In this document: positions 52,926 through 61,991 of the stretch, one piece after another | How the letters are laid out: each line of letters starts with the position of its first letter | How positions within the stretch are numbered: position 1 is the stretch's first letter | Assembly: GCA_965277425.1 (NCBI GenBank) | Contig: CBDICR010000007.1 | Location: forward strand, 1,054,001-1,118,000 | DNA: 64,000 nucleotides | Reading direction: 5' to 3' | Origin: Poindextera sp965277425 | Lineage (GTDB): Bacteria > Pseudomonadota > Alphaproteobacteria > Caulobacterales > Caulobacteraceae | Made by a program: the position numbers and the translations under genes | The notes under the pieces: generated by a model | Seen by the model: only the letters and a program-made list of their open reading frames with translations | The model's database searches: none | Told to the model about the DNA's origin: nothing

Positions 52926-53573
52926 ATGGACGGCCTGCATTTCATCTATTTCGCCGACCCGATGTGCTCCTGGTGCTGGGGGTTTTCTCCGGTCATCGCG
53001 GCGCTGCGCCAGCGCACCGCCGAGGTCCTGCCGATCCGCCTGGTCATGGGCGGCCTGCGTCCGGGAACGACGTCCGCCATGTCGGAGGCCGCACGCCGCG
53101 ACCTTGTCGGCCATTGGACGGAAATCCACCAGCTCACCGGCCAGCCCTTCGGCGAGGGCCTGATCGCCCAGGACGGCTTCGTCTATGACACCGATCCGGC
53201 GGCGAGGGCCGTGGTGCTGGCGCGCCGCACCAGCCCGGACCTGGCGCTCGACTATCTGGCGCGGGTGCAGCGCGCCTTCTATGCGGAGGGCCTGGACGTC
53301 ACCAAAAACCCGGTTCTGATCGATTTGGCCGGCGAACTGGGCGTGGACCGGCAAACCTTCGCCGCCGGCCTTGAGGACGAAACGCTGAAGCCGGAGGCCT
53401 GGCGCGATTATGCGCTGTCCCAGCGCGCCGGCGTCACCGGCTTTCCGACCCTGATTGTCGGCCCCAACGCCGACGGCAGCTTCGCGCCGGTAAGCCGCGG
53501 CTATCAGGACCCCGCAAGCGTGCTGGCGGGCGTCGAGGCCTGGCTGACGGCGGTCCGCGCCGCCGCGCAATAA
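52926..53573 (+). CDS. DsbA-family thioredoxin-fold protein
   Basis: 215 residues. Thioredoxin-fold with CSWCWG active-site motif at 15-20 (YFADPMCSWCWGFSP) and cis-proline region GVTGFPTLIVG. No signal peptide, so cytoplasmic, like FrnE or HCCA isomerase-type members. A perfect AAGGAGGT ribosome site precedes the ATG. Starts a run of sulfur-metabolism genes, though 41 bp separate it from the cysteine synthase gene. Confidence 0.9.
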   Translation: MDGLHFIYFADPMCSWCWGFSPVIAALRQRTAEVLPIRLVMGGLRPGTTSAMSEAARRDLVGHWTEIHQLTGQPFGEGLIAQDGFVYDTDPAARAVVLARRTSPDLALDYLARVQRAFYAEGLDVTKNPVLIDLAGELGVDRQTFAAGLEDETLKPEAWRDYALSQRAGVTGFPTLIVGPNADGSFAPVSRGYQDPASVLAGVEAWLTAVRAAAQ

Positions 53574-53614
53574 TTGGCTCTTGCGCGCCGGCCGATCCGC
53601 CGCGATGAAAGCCC

Positions 53615-54610
53615 ATGGTCGCAGCCAGCGTTCTTGAAACCATCGGCGACACCCCGCTCATCCGCCTTCGGGGGCCGAGCGAGGCCACCGGCTGCGAGAT
53701 CCTGGGCAAGGCCGAGTTCCTCAACCCCGGCCAGTCGGTAAAGGATCGCGCCGCCCTTTTCATCATCCGCGACGCCGAACGGCGCGGCTTGCTCAAGCCC
53801 GGCGGACGCATCGTCGAAGGCACGGCCGGCAACACCGGCATCGGCCTGGCCATGGTCGCGCGCGCCCTGGGCTATCGCACCACCATCGTCATCCCGCGCA
53901 CCCAGAGCCAGGAGAAGAAGGACGCCATCAGCCTGATGGGCGCCGAACTGGTCGAGGTGGACGCCCTGCCCTATTCGAACCCGGGCAACTATGTGCGCTA
54001 TTCCGGCCGCCTGGCCGAAGAGCTGGCGGCCAAGGAGCCGGCGGGCGTCATCTGGGCCAACCAGTTCGACAACCTCGCCAACCGCCAGGCCCATATCGAG
54101 GGCACGGGTCCGGAAATCTGGGCGCAGACCGGCGGGCGGATCGACGGCTTCATCTGCGCGGTCGGCACCGGCGGCACGCTGGCGGGCGTGGCCATGGCCT
54201 TGCGCGACAAGAAGCCCGACATCGCCATCGGGCTGGCCGATCCCGGCGGCGCCTCGCTCTACGACTATTACAAGCACGGCGAACTGAAGGCCGAGGGGAC
54301 CTCGATCAGCGAAGGCATCGGCCAAAGCCGCATCACCGCCAATCTCGAGGGGCTGACGGTCGACTACCCCTATCGCGTTTCCGACGAGGAGATGATGCGC
54401 GTCCTCTTCGAGCTGACCGAGCACGAAGGCATGGTCATGGGCGGCTCGACCGGGATCAATGTCGCCGGCGCGGTCCGCCTGGCGCGCGATCTCGGGCCTG
54501 GCCACACCATCGTGACCATCCTCTGCGACTACGGTTCGCGCTATCAGAGCAAGCTGTTCAACCCGCAATTCCTCAAGGAGCGCGGCTTGCCGACGCCGCC
54601 CTGGCTATGA
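53615..54610 (+). CDS. Cysteine synthase A-type enzyme
   Basis: 331 residues, fold-type II PLP enzyme. PLP lysine in NPGQSVKDRAALF, substrate loop EGTAGNTGIGLAM and phosphate loop GTGGTLAGVA are intact. Related alphaproteobacterial enzymes are annotated cysteine synthase A; the TQSQEKKD motif follows. Converts O-acetylserine and sulfide to cysteine. Stop overlaps the sulfurtransferase start (ATGA). Confidence 0.9.
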   Translation: MVAASVLETIGDTPLIRLRGPSEATGCEILGKAEFLNPGQSVKDRAALFIIRDAERRGLLKPGGRIVEGTAGNTGIGLAMVARALGYRTTIVIPRTQSQEKKDAISLMGAELVEVDALPYSNPGNYVRYSGRLAEELAAKEPAGVIWANQFDNLANRQAHIEGTGPEIWAQTGGRIDGFICAVGTGGTLAGVAMALRDKKPDIAIGLADPGGASLYDYYKHGELKAEGTSISEGIGQSRITANLEGLTVDYPYRVSDEEMMRVLFELTEHEGMVMGGSTGINVAGAVRLARDLGPGHTIVTILCDYGSRYQSKLFNPQFLKERGLPTPPWL

Positions 54611-55461
54611 CCCTGCCCAAAGACGATCCGATGGTTTCGACCGACTGGTTGGCCGAGCGGCTGGGCAGCCCCGGCCTGGTCATCATCGACGCGACCTGGT
54701 TCATGCCGGGAACCCCGCGCGACGCCCGCGCCGAACATGCCGAGCGGCACATTCCCGGCGCGGTCTTCTTCGACATCGACGAAATCTCCGACCACGCCAA
54801 TTCCCTGCCCCACATGCTGCCCGAGCCGGCCGATTTCGCGGTGCATGCGCGCCGGCTCGGCGTCGAGCCCGACAGCGACGTCGTCGTCTATGACACCCAG
54901 GGCCTATTCTCCGCGCCCCGGGTCTGGTGGAGCTTCCGCGTCATGGGGCACGAGGCTGTGGCCGTCCTCGACGGCGGCTTGCCGAAATGGATGGCGGAGG
55001 ACCATCCCGTGGAACAGGGCTGGCCGCAAAACCCGCACGGCGAGTTCAAGGCGCGGTTGGACGTGGGTCTGGTGCGCGATCTCGCCGCGGTGCTCGGCGT
55101 GGTCGACACCCACGCCGAACAGATCCTCGACGCCCGCGCCGCCGCCCGCTTCAGCGGCGAAGCGCCGGAGCCGAGGGCCGGCCTGCGCAGCGGCCACATG
55201 CCTGGCGCGCACAATCTGCCCTCCGCCGAGGTGGTCGCGGCCGATGGGACGCTGAAGCCCGCGGCGGCCCTGACCGCGCTGTTCGCCAACGCCGGCGTCG
55301 ATCTGGACCGGCCGATCCTGACCAGCTGCGGCTCCGGCGTTTCCGCCGCCATCCTGTCGCTGGCCCTGGCGCGGCTGGGGCGCTGGCGCACGCCGGTCTA
55401 TGACGGCTCCTGGACCGAATGGGGCGGCCTGGCCGACACGCCGGTCGTCACGGGCGCCTGA
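54607..55461 (+). CDS. sseA: 3-mercaptopyruvate sulfurtransferase
   Basis: 284 residues, two rhodanese domains. The N-terminal domain is inactive (YDTQGLFSAPRVWWSFRVMG); the C-terminal active-site loop is CGSGVSA (TSCGSGVSAAILSLAL), the 3-mercaptopyruvate type. GLRSGHMPGAHNLPS is typical of SseA. Generates persulfide from 3-mercaptopyruvate. Three bases separate it from the following gene. Confidence 0.93.
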   Translation: MTLPKDDPMVSTDWLAERLGSPGLVIIDATWFMPGTPRDARAEHAERHIPGAVFFDIDEISDHANSLPHMLPEPADFAVHARRLGVEPDSDVVVYDTQGLFSAPRVWWSFRVMGHEAVAVLDGGLPKWMAEDHPVEQGWPQNPHGEFKARLDVGLVRDLAAVLGVVDTHAEQILDARAAARFSGEAPEPRAGLRSGHMPGAHNLPSAEVVAADGTLKPAAALTALFANAGVDLDRPILTSCGSGVSAAILSLALARLGRWRTPVYDGSWTEWGGLADTPVVTGA

Positions 55462-55464
55462 GGC

Positions 55465-56649
55465 GTGGCTGAACAGCGCAAGGATGCGGAAGCCACGCGG
55501 CTGATCCGCGCCGGCGCCAAGCCACGCACGCTCGCGCGCACCGTCGGCCCGCCGATCCAGCGCGGCTCGACCGTGCTGATGGCCGACGCCGCCTCGCTCT
55601 ATGACCACGACCAGCCGACCTACGGCCGGGGCGGCCTTGGCGTGCACGAAGCGCTGGCCGAGGCGCTCTGCGAACTGGAAGGCGCCGCGGGCGTGCGCCT
55701 TTTCCCCTCGGGCCTGGCCGCCGTCACCGCCGCGGCCATGGCCGTCGTGCGCGCCGGCGACGAGGTGCTGGTGGTCGATACGGCCTATGCCCCGACCCGC
55801 CGCTTCTTCGACAAGGTGCTGACCCGCTTCGGCGTCAAGGTGACCTACTACCCGCCGCGCGCCACGGCCGAAGAGGTGCTGGCCGCGGGCGGCCCGGCGC
55901 TGCGGCTGATCGTGCTGGAATCGCCTGGATCCCTGACCTACGAGATCCAGGATCTGCCCGCGATCGCGGCCCTCGCCCGCAGCCGCGGCGTGCTCACCCT
56001 GGTCGACAACACCTGGGCGGCCGGTCTGCTCTGCAAGCCGCTGGCGCTCGGCGTCGACCTCAGCGTCCAGGCCCTGACCAAATATGTCGCCGGCCATTCC
56101 GACGTCTTTTTAGGCAGTGCGGCGGCCAGGGACCAGCGGCTGGTCCATGCGCTCGACGAGGCGGTGTGGAACTTCGGCTGGGCGGTCTCGCCGGACGATG
56201 TCTACCAAGGATTGCGCGGCCTGCGCACGCTGCCGACCCGGCTCGCCCGTCACGCCGAGAACGCCGGCGTCGTGGCGGGCTGGCTGCTGCAGCAGCCGGA
56301 AGTGGCCGACGTCCTCTATCCGCCCCTGCCGCATTCGCCGGACCACGCCCTTTGGAAGCGCGACTTCACCGGCGCCAACGGCCTGATGAGCATTGTCTTC
56401 CTTCCCACGCCGGACGCGGCCGTCGACGCCATGCTCGACCGGCTGAGCCTGTTCGGCCTCGGCTTTTCCTGGGGCGGCTTCGAAAGCCTGGCCATTTCCT
56501 CGGGCGACCAGCTCGCCCACCGCCGCTTTCCCACCGGCCTCGCCGGCCCGCTGATGCGCCTGCACATCGGCCTGGAGGACCCCGCCGACCTGATCGCCGA
56601 CCTCAGGCGCGGGCTGGACGCATTGCGCGACGCCCGGCCGCGGGATTAG
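55465..56649 (+). CDS. metC: Cystathionine beta-lyase
   Basis: 394 residues, Cys/Met metabolism PLP enzyme. PLP lysine in SVQALTKYVAGHSD, YGRGGLGVHEALAEAL and FSWGGFESLAI are typical of alphaproteobacterial MetC. Cleaves cystathionine to homocysteine (or degrades cysteine). GTG start four bases after the sseA stop; the three genes form one operon linking cysteine, mercaptopyruvate and homocysteine. Confidence 0.92.
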   Translation: MAEQRKDAEATRLIRAGAKPRTLARTVGPPIQRGSTVLMADAASLYDHDQPTYGRGGLGVHEALAEALCELEGAAGVRLFPSGLAAVTAAAMAVVRAGDEVLVVDTAYAPTRRFFDKVLTRFGVKVTYYPPRATAEEVLAAGGPALRLIVLESPGSLTYEIQDLPAIAALARSRGVLTLVDNTWAAGLLCKPLALGVDLSVQALTKYVAGHSDVFLGSAAARDQRLVHALDEAVWNFGWAVSPDDVYQGLRGLRTLPTRLARHAENAGVVAGWLLQQPEVADVLYPPLPHSPDHALWKRDFTGANGLMSIVFLPTPDAAVDAMLDRLSLFGLGFSWGGFESLAISSGDQLAHRRFPTGLAGPLMRLHIGLEDPADLIADLRRGLDALRDARPRD

Positions 56650-56674
56650 GCTGCCGCCGAACAGGGGCATCGTC

Positions 56675-57337
56675 ATGGCGCTGAAGGTTGTCGGCTCGGG
56701 CCTCGGCCGCACGGGCACCAAGTCCATGCAGTCGGCGCTGAACATTCTGGGCTTCGGCCCCTGCCACCACATGGTCGAGGTCTTCGCCCATCCTGAGAGC
56801 ATGAAGCTGTGGATCGACGCCGGCGCCGGCAAGCCGGACTGGGACGCCATTTTCGACGGCTACCAGTCGATGGTGGACTATCCGGGCGCCCACTTCTGGC
56901 GCGAACTGGCCGACCACTACCCGGACGCCAAGGTGCTGCACACCGTGCGCGACCCGGACCAATGGTTCGACTCCGCCCAGGCCACCATCTTCGCGCCCGA
57001 TGGCGCGGCGGTGGGCGACGGCGAGCGGGCGGCCTTCTTCAACATCTTCACAGGCCCCATGCGCGCCCACCTGCAGGACCGCGCCTATATGACCCGGCAC
57101 TTCCTGGAGCATACCGAGGCGGTGAAGGCGGCGATCGCGCCCGAGCGCCTGCTCATCTACCAGGCCGGCCAGGGCTGGGAGCCGTTGTGCCGGTTCCTCG
57201 GCGTTCCCGTTCCCGACGTCCCCTATCCCTCGGAAAATTCCCGCGCCGAATTCGTCGCGCGAGCCTCCGCGCACCGCAACGCCACCCCGACGCCACAAGA
57301 GGCGCAAGGCCGTCCGGACCCGGACAGAGCGCCGTAA
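56675..57337 (+). CDS. Sulfotransferase-family protein
   Basis: 220 residues. PAPS-binding P-loop-like GSGLGRTGTKSMQSAL at the N-terminus and VLHTVRDPDQWFDSA (3'-phosphate motif), with PAGQGWEPLCRFLGVPVPDV-type C-terminal segment. This family (short bacterial sulfotransferase-like) is of unknown substrate. It follows metC by 25 bp and may be part of the sulfur operon. C-terminal 25 residues are low-complexity. Confidence 0.85.
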   Translation: MALKVVGSGLGRTGTKSMQSALNILGFGPCHHMVEVFAHPESMKLWIDAGAGKPDWDAIFDGYQSMVDYPGAHFWRELADHYPDAKVLHTVRDPDQWFDSAQATIFAPDGAAVGDGERAAFFNIFTGPMRAHLQDRAYMTRHFLEHTEAVKAAIAPERLLIYQAGQGWEPLCRFLGVPVPDVPYPSENSRAEFVARASAHRNATPTPQEAQGRPDPDRAP

Positions 57338-57416
57338 GCCGCCGCTGGGTAAGCGGTTCTCTTGCCGAGACTCAAACTGGTCATATATACGTGACCAGTC
57401 ATTATGAGGCGACCCT

Positions 57417-57689
57417 ATGCAAGAGGTCCAGTCCTTTACCGCCACCGAGTTCAAGGCCAAATGCCTGGACATCCTGGATCGCCTTGCCGCGCGCAAGTTC
57501 ACGCGGGTGACGATCACCAAGCGCGGCAAGATCGTCGCAGTTCTTACGCCTCCCGAGGATTCGGAAACGACCGTCCGCCGATTGCATGGCCTCCTGCGCG
57601 GTTCGGTCATGGCGCCGCCGGACTTCGATTTCACCGCGCCGGTGCTCGATGAGCCCCTGTCGGCGGAAGACGGCGAACTTCACGCATGA
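57417..57689 (+). CDS. Phd/YefM-family antitoxin
   Basis: 90 residues. SFTATEFKAKCLDILDRLAA, then VTITKRGKIVAVLTPP is the Phd/YefM DNA-binding fold. An AT-rich segment with the inverted repeat CATATATACGTGACCAGTC lies just upstream (57379-57400), a likely autoregulatory operator. The stop overlaps the toxin start (ATGA). Confidence 0.88.
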   Translation: MQEVQSFTATEFKAKCLDILDRLAARKFTRVTITKRGKIVAVLTPPEDSETTVRRLHGLLRGSVMAPPDFDFTAPVLDEPLSAEDGELHA

Positions 57690-58123
57690 CGGCGGCGAGC
57701 CGGCCCGCCGCGGTTCTGCTGGACACCTGCGCGGTGATCTGGCTTGCGAACGGCGATCGGCTCCAGAACGAAGCGGACAGTGCGATCTTCAACGCCGCCT
57801 TGGCTGACGGCGTCTTCGTCTCGCCGATCTCCGCCTGGGAGATCGGCATGCTCAGCCGCCCGAAAGCCGGCCGGTCGATCGTGTTTCTGCCCGATCCGGC
57901 GACCTGGTTCGCCCGCTTCATGGCCGGCCCGGCGATCAAGCCAGCCACGCTCACCGCGGAAATCGCCATCGCGGCGTCAGGGCTTCCCGCCCCCCTGCAT
58001 GGCGATCCCGCCGACCGATTGCTGATCGCCACGGCGCGGCGCCTGGCGATGCCGATCGTCACCCGGGACGCCAAGATCATCGCCTATGCGGCCGCCGGCC
58101 ACGTTTCGGCGATAGCGTGCTGA
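57686..58123 (+). CDS. vapC: VapC-type PIN-domain toxin
   Basis: 145 residues. PIN ribonuclease: Asp13 (VLLDTCAVIWLA), Glu in SAWEIGML, and Asp pair in GDPADRLLIATA and VTRDAKI. Probable tRNA- or rRNA-cleaving toxin neutralised by the Phd-type antitoxin. Pair with the upstream gene by a four-base overlap; a Phd-VapC mixed pair is common. Confidence 0.9.
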   Translation: MTAASRPAAVLLDTCAVIWLANGDRLQNEADSAIFNAALADGVFVSPISAWEIGMLSRPKAGRSIVFLPDPATWFARFMAGPAIKPATLTAEIAIAASGLPAPLHGDPADRLLIATARRLAMPIVTRDAKIIAYAAAGHVSAIAC

Positions 58124-58139
58124 TCTCCCGGGACAGGCG

Positions 58140-58907
58140 TCAGGACGAGGACTTCAGCGCGGCGATGATCACCTGGTCGGCGTCCCTGAGCAGCACGTCG
58201 GTGAGCGCGAAACCCGCGCCGTGGAGCAGGCCGGTCCAGCCGGCTGCGGACAGGTCATCATCGATACGATCCGTCGGGCGAGGCCCCATGAGCTTGGTAT
58301 GATCATAGCCAAGCAGCGCATTGGCCCTCGACCAGAACCGTACCCAGGCCTCGCGCGAGTATCGCTGAGGCTGCTCGGCCTTCCAGGCCTCGAACCCGGC
58401 CGCGAACGGGACCTCGGGACAGGCGGGTTCGGCGATGACGAACACCCCGCCGCTGCGCAGGAGCGCGTGAATCTCCTGGACCAGCTGCTCAGCGCGCGGG
58501 ACGTCGAACCAATGAAGGGCGTTGACGGTTGCGATGACGTCATAGTCGCGCGACAGGCCCTCTCGCCAGCCAGGATCCATCAGGTCGGCGACAACGATCT
58601 TGCCGGGAAGCTGATCGCGTCGATTTACGCCGGCGCAGATCGAGGTCAGGAACGGGTCGCGATCCACGCAATCGATCTGTGCATTCGGATATTGACGCCG
58701 GATTGCGCGCCCCACGTCGCCCGGGCCGCAGCACAGGTCGAGAACGCGCACGGCCTGATGACGCGGAAAGGGAAGCACCGAGGCGATCAGCTGGAGATCG
58801 CGGGGTTTCGAGGCGCCTTGTTCGGCCTGCCAGAGCGCCAGCAATTCGTCCAGATGGCCGCTGATCCTGGCGTCGATCTCGGCCTGGCTGATGGGAGGAG
58901 GTTGCAT
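58140..58907 (-). CDS. Class I SAM-dependent methyltransferase
   Basis: 255 residues. Motif I VLDLCCGPGDVGRAIRRQYP, acidic strand IDCVDRD, motif II ADLMDPGW and post-motif VNALHWFDVPRAEQ. Related to ubiE/trans-aconitate-type methyltransferases; substrate unknown. Start chosen at the ATG after GGAG; a longer start at 58934 is possible. It faces the VapC gene convergently. Confidence 0.83.
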   Translation of the reverse strand: MQPPPISQAEIDARISGHLDELLALWQAEQGASKPRDLQLIASVLPFPRHQAVRVLDLCCGPGDVGRAIRRQYPNAQIDCVDRDPFLTSICAGVNRRDQLPGKIVVADLMDPGWREGLSRDYDVIATVNALHWFDVPRAEQLVQEIHALLRSGGVFVIAEPACPEVPFAAGFEAWKAEQPQRYSREAWVRFWSRANALLGYDHTKLMGPRPTDRIDDDLSAAGWTGLLHGAGFALTDVLLRDADQVIIAALKSSS

Positions 58908-58992
58908 GGGCGGGTGCTCCGGGTTTCGGATCATCGCCTAGCGCCGGTCAGCCCGGCCGTATTGTAATTATTTGACCGCGCGGCGCGGCGCG

Positions 58993-59895
58993 TCAGCCGA
59001 CGTCGGACATCCGGCGCACGAATTGCGTCGGCGTCGCGCCGGCGAATTGGCTGAAGTCCTTGATGAAATGGGACTGGTCGAAATATCCGCAGTCGGCGGC
59101 TATATCGGCCCATGGGACCGTCGCGGCGGGCCGGTCGTCGGGCGCCTGGGATTCGATGTACGGCTTGCCCGCCGCCTCGCCTCTGCGGTTGCGGCTCAGT
59201 GCGTTGAGCGAGCGTATGGCGCGATTGAAGCGGAATAGCCGCCCAGCCGCCTTGGGCGTGACCCCGATGCAGGTCCGGAACTGGGCGATCATGGCCCGAT
59301 GGCTGCAGTCGATCTCGGACGCAAGGGTCCCCAGCGGAATGCGGCCATCGGCGGCTTCGAGCTTGCGCCAGGCCCAGGCGAGGCCGCTTGGGGCTGTCGC
59401 CTGTGCAACCCGCTCGGCGATCAGCGCCTCCATCGCGGCGAAGCGCTCGCCCCAACTTCCCGCCGCGCCCACCCGGCTCATGACCAGATCCGCCAGCTTC
59501 GCATCGAGCGCGCTCAGTTCGACGGCCCGACCGGCGATCAGGTGCATCGGCGCCCGGAGAAAACGGTGGGCGCCAAAGGGGGTGAGCCGCACGACCATGA
59601 AGTCGCGCTCGCCGACAGCGTCGCACAGCTGAGGACCGTCGTGCAGGCCGACGATCCAGGCGCCGTCATGACCGATCCATTTTTGCGGCGCCGCGGCGTC
59701 AAGCCGCCGATGCGGCGCGCCGAAGTTCAAGACCAGGGGGATCTCGGCCGAAGGAAGGTGTCGTTCGCGAACGGGTTTCGGAAGAAAACTCGAACTCGCC
59801 AGATAGCCTCGCACGAAGGCGCGAAGCTGCGGATGCGCCCTGCGCTGCGCCACCCGCCATCGACCCAGCTCCGATGCGTGCTCGTCGACCTGCAT
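58993..59895 (-). CDS. AraC-family transcriptional regulator
   Basis: 300 residues. C-terminal AraC/XylS HTH: GTLASEIDCSHRAMIAQFRT, then VGFDQSH-type second helix (ADCGYFDQSHFIKDFSQFAG) with TPTQF. The N-terminal domain resembles DUF6597-type sensor (RAFVRGYLASSS, SAEIPLVLNFG). It starts 30 bp before a tRNA-Arg gene and ends 86 bp before the methyltransferase gene; their shared strand suggests it may regulate it. Confidence 0.87.
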   Translation of the reverse strand: MQVDEHASELGRWRVAQRRAHPQLRAFVRGYLASSSFLPKPVRERHLPSAEIPLVLNFGAPHRRLDAAAPQKWIGHDGAWIVGLHDGPQLCDAVGERDFMVVRLTPFGAHRFLRAPMHLIAGRAVELSALDAKLADLVMSRVGAAGSWGERFAAMEALIAERVAQATAPSGLAWAWRKLEAADGRIPLGTLASEIDCSHRAMIAQFRTCIGVTPKAAGRLFRFNRAIRSLNALSRNRRGEAAGKPYIESQAPDDRPAATVPWADIAADCGYFDQSHFIKDFSQFAGATPTQFVRRMSDVG

Positions 59896-59924
59896 GCCCT
59901 GATCGCGGTCCTTCTCGGACGGTA

Positions 59925-60001
59925 TGGCGCGCCCTGCTGGATTCGAACCAGCAACCGCTCGCTTAGAAGGCGAGTGCTCTATCCGGTTGAGCTAAGGGCG
60001 C
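59925..60001 (-). tRNA. tRNA-Arg (anticodon TCT)
   Basis: 77 nt with encoded CCA. Acceptor GCGCCCT/AGGGCGC, anticodon loop CTTCTAA, T loop TTCGAAT. Immediately upstream of the AraC gene. Confidence 0.97.
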
Positions 60002-60028
60002 GAGCGTTTTTATGCAACCGTGCGACCT

Positions 60029-60334
60029 TTAGTGGGTCCACGGCTCCTTGCGGGTGAAGGCGAAATTGTCGGCATAGGCCTTGATCACGCGTCTGATCGG
60101 CTTGGGCTCCATCACCTGGAAGGGGATGGCGTGGCTCTGGGCATAGGCGATCGCCTCCTCGCGGGTATCGAAGCTCAGCCGCACCTGCCCGTTCATATCC
60201 TTCGACTGCGCCCAGCCCATCAAGGGATCGGGCAGGCGCGCCGAAGACGGCTCGAACTCGAGCACCCACTCCAGGGTTTTCGCCCTGCCCGACTGCATGG
60301 CGGTCTTGGCCGGACGATAGATGCGCGCGAGCAT
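60029..60334 (-). CDS. NDUFS4-type complex I accessory subunit
   Basis: 101 residues. MLARIYRPAKTAMQSGRAKT, then EWVLEFEPSSARLPDPLMGW and SFDTREEAIAYAQSHAIPF, ending KPIRRVIKAYADNFAF, is the ETC complex I 18-kDa subunit (NDUFS4/AQDQ) signature seen in alphaproteobacteria and mitochondria. It stabilises the NADH-oxidising module that contains NuoE, NuoF and NuoG. It lies between two tRNA genes, 30 kb from the nuo operon. Confidence 0.92.
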   Translation of the reverse strand: MLARIYRPAKTAMQSGRAKTLEWVLEFEPSSARLPDPLMGWAQSKDMNGQVRLSFDTREEAIAYAQSHAIPFQVMEPKPIRRVIKAYADNFAFTRKEPWTH

Positions 60335-60362
60335 GAGGGCTCCCAGACGAAAGGCTCCGAAG

Positions 60363-60440
<78 letters not shown>

Positions 60441-60498
60441 GGACCTTCGGAAAACGCCGCTGTCTTGCCACGTCGGCCGCTGCGTCGCAACGCGCGGC

Positions 60499-61272
60499 TC
60501 AAGGTCGTGGCGTGAGCCGGATTTCGAACAGTTTCGGCCAGTCCTTGCCGGTGACGAACAATCGCCCTCCCTTGGCGTCATAGGCGATGCCGTTCAGCAC
60601 CGCGTCCTGGTCGCCGCCGACGTCGGCGGCCTTCGACAGGCCGGTCAGGTCGATCCAGCCGATCACCTTGCCGCTGGCCGGGTCGATACGGGCGATGGTG
60701 TTGGTCATCCAGATATTGGCCAGGATTTCGCCCTTGACCCATTCCAGTTCGTTCAGGTTGTGCACGGGAACGCCGTCGGCGGTGACGGTGATGCGGCGAA
60801 CCTCCTTCAGCGTCACCGGATCGAGGAATCGGATGTCCGGCGTGCCGTCGCTCATGATGATCTGACGGCCGTTCTGGGTCAGCGCCCAGCCTTCGCCGGG
60901 ATAGGCGAACTGGCCCAGCGGCTGAAAGCTGGCCAGGTCGTAGATAAAGCCGACCTGGCTTCTCCAGGTGAGCTGAATCAGGCGGCCACGCCAATTGACG
61001 ATGCCCTCGCCGAAATATTGCGGTGCGAGTTCGCGGCTCTGCAGAACCTTGCCGGTGGCGAGCTCCTCCTTGCGGATCGCCGAGTGATGTTCGAGCCCGG
61101 TGCTCTCGTAGAGATACCCATCCAGATAGAAGAGGCCCTCGGTGAAGGCCGTGCGATCGTGCGGATAGGTGTGGACGACCTGATAGCCATAGGTCGGAAT
61201 GGCGGCGAAGGCGGGCGTGGCCAGCAGCAACGCCGCCAGCAGCGCGGCCAGGCGCCAGGGTCGCAGGTTCAT
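60499..61272 (-). CDS. Glutaminyl-peptide cyclotransferase (beta-propeller type)
   Basis: 257 residues. Signal peptide (residues 1-23, LLLATPAFA), then YGYQVVHTYPHDRTAFTEGL, YESTGLEHHSAIRK and NLNELEWVKGEILANIW, the plant/bacterial five-bladed glutaminyl cyclase family. Converts N-terminal Gln of exported proteins to pyroglutamate in the periplasm. Catalytic Glu residues in TEGLFY and NELEW are present. Confidence 0.9.
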   Translation of the reverse strand: MNLRPWRLAALLAALLLATPAFAAIPTYGYQVVHTYPHDRTAFTEGLFYLDGYLYESTGLEHHSAIRKEELATGKVLQSRELAPQYFGEGIVNWRGRLIQLTWRSQVGFIYDLASFQPLGQFAYPGEGWALTQNGRQIIMSDGTPDIRFLDPVTLKEVRRITVTADGVPVHNLNELEWVKGEILANIWMTNTIARIDPASGKVIGWIDLTGLSKAADVGGDQDAVLNGIAYDAKGGRLFVTGKDWPKLFEIRLTPRP

Positions 61273-61367
61273 CTCGGCCGTGCCTCATCGAGCGGAATCG
61301 AAGCCGACCGGGATCGGCCGCGCGAGGCAGCCATAACATCGGCCGGCCAGCGCGCGAAGCCTGAGGC

Positions 61368-61991
61368 TTAGCGCAGATCCTCGGCCGAAATCTCCGCCAC
61401 CACCAGGCCTTTCGGGCCCTCGGCGAAGCGGACCATGACGTCCTCGCCGGGCTGCAGGTCTTCGAACCCGCTGCGGCGCAGGGTCTCGATGTGGACGAAG
61501 ATGTCGCCGGGCTCGCCGTCGCGCACCACGAAGCCATAGCCCTTGGTGCGGTTGAACCATTTCACCTTGGCTCGCTCGAGCGGGCCCGCCGGCGAGGCCG
61601 GACGCCGGGGCGCGCGATCGCGATAGCCGCCGCCGCTCCCGCTGCGCTGACTGTCGAAGCTGTCGCGGTCGCGCCGCAACCCGTCGGACGGGCGATGCGG
61701 ACGCTCGGACGGCGAAGCGGTCGTCTCGTCGAGTTCGACAATTTCGCAGACCTGCCAACCCTTGGGGCGCTTGACAACGTCGCAGGTGATGAGCGAGCCC
61801 TCGGGCGCCGTCTCGTGGCCGGACTGGCGCAGGCTGGTCACATGCAAAAGGACGTCCTTCAGCCCGGTCTGGCTTGGATCGTCAGGAACGATAAAGCCAT
61901 ACCCCTTGCCAGCGTCGAACCACTTCACCCGCCCGCTGATCCGGACCGAGTCCTCGTGGGTGTCGGCCTCCTCAACTTCGTAACTAGACAT
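61368..61991 (-). CDS. Double cold-shock-domain protein
   Basis: 207 residues with two cold-shock domains: VKWFDAGKGYGFIVPD at about 22-37 and VKWFNRTKGYGFVVRDGEPG at about 143-162, separated by a low-complexity Arg/Ser/Gly linker. Both have RNP1-like and RNP2-like motifs (KGYGFI, VLLHV / DIFVHI). Caulobacter CspC and CspD share this two-domain design. RNA chaperone. Start has GAGGGGCGGG before the ATG. Confidence 0.92.
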   Translation of the reverse strand: MSSYEVEEADTHEDSVRISGRVKWFDAGKGYGFIVPDDPSQTGLKDVLLHVTSLRQSGHETAPEGSLITCDVVKRPKGWQVCEIVELDETTASPSERPHRPSDGLRRDRDSFDSQRSGSGGGYRDRAPRRPASPAGPLERAKVKWFNRTKGYGFVVRDGEPGDIFVHIETLRRSGFEDLQPGEDVMVRFAEGPKGLVVAEISAEDLR

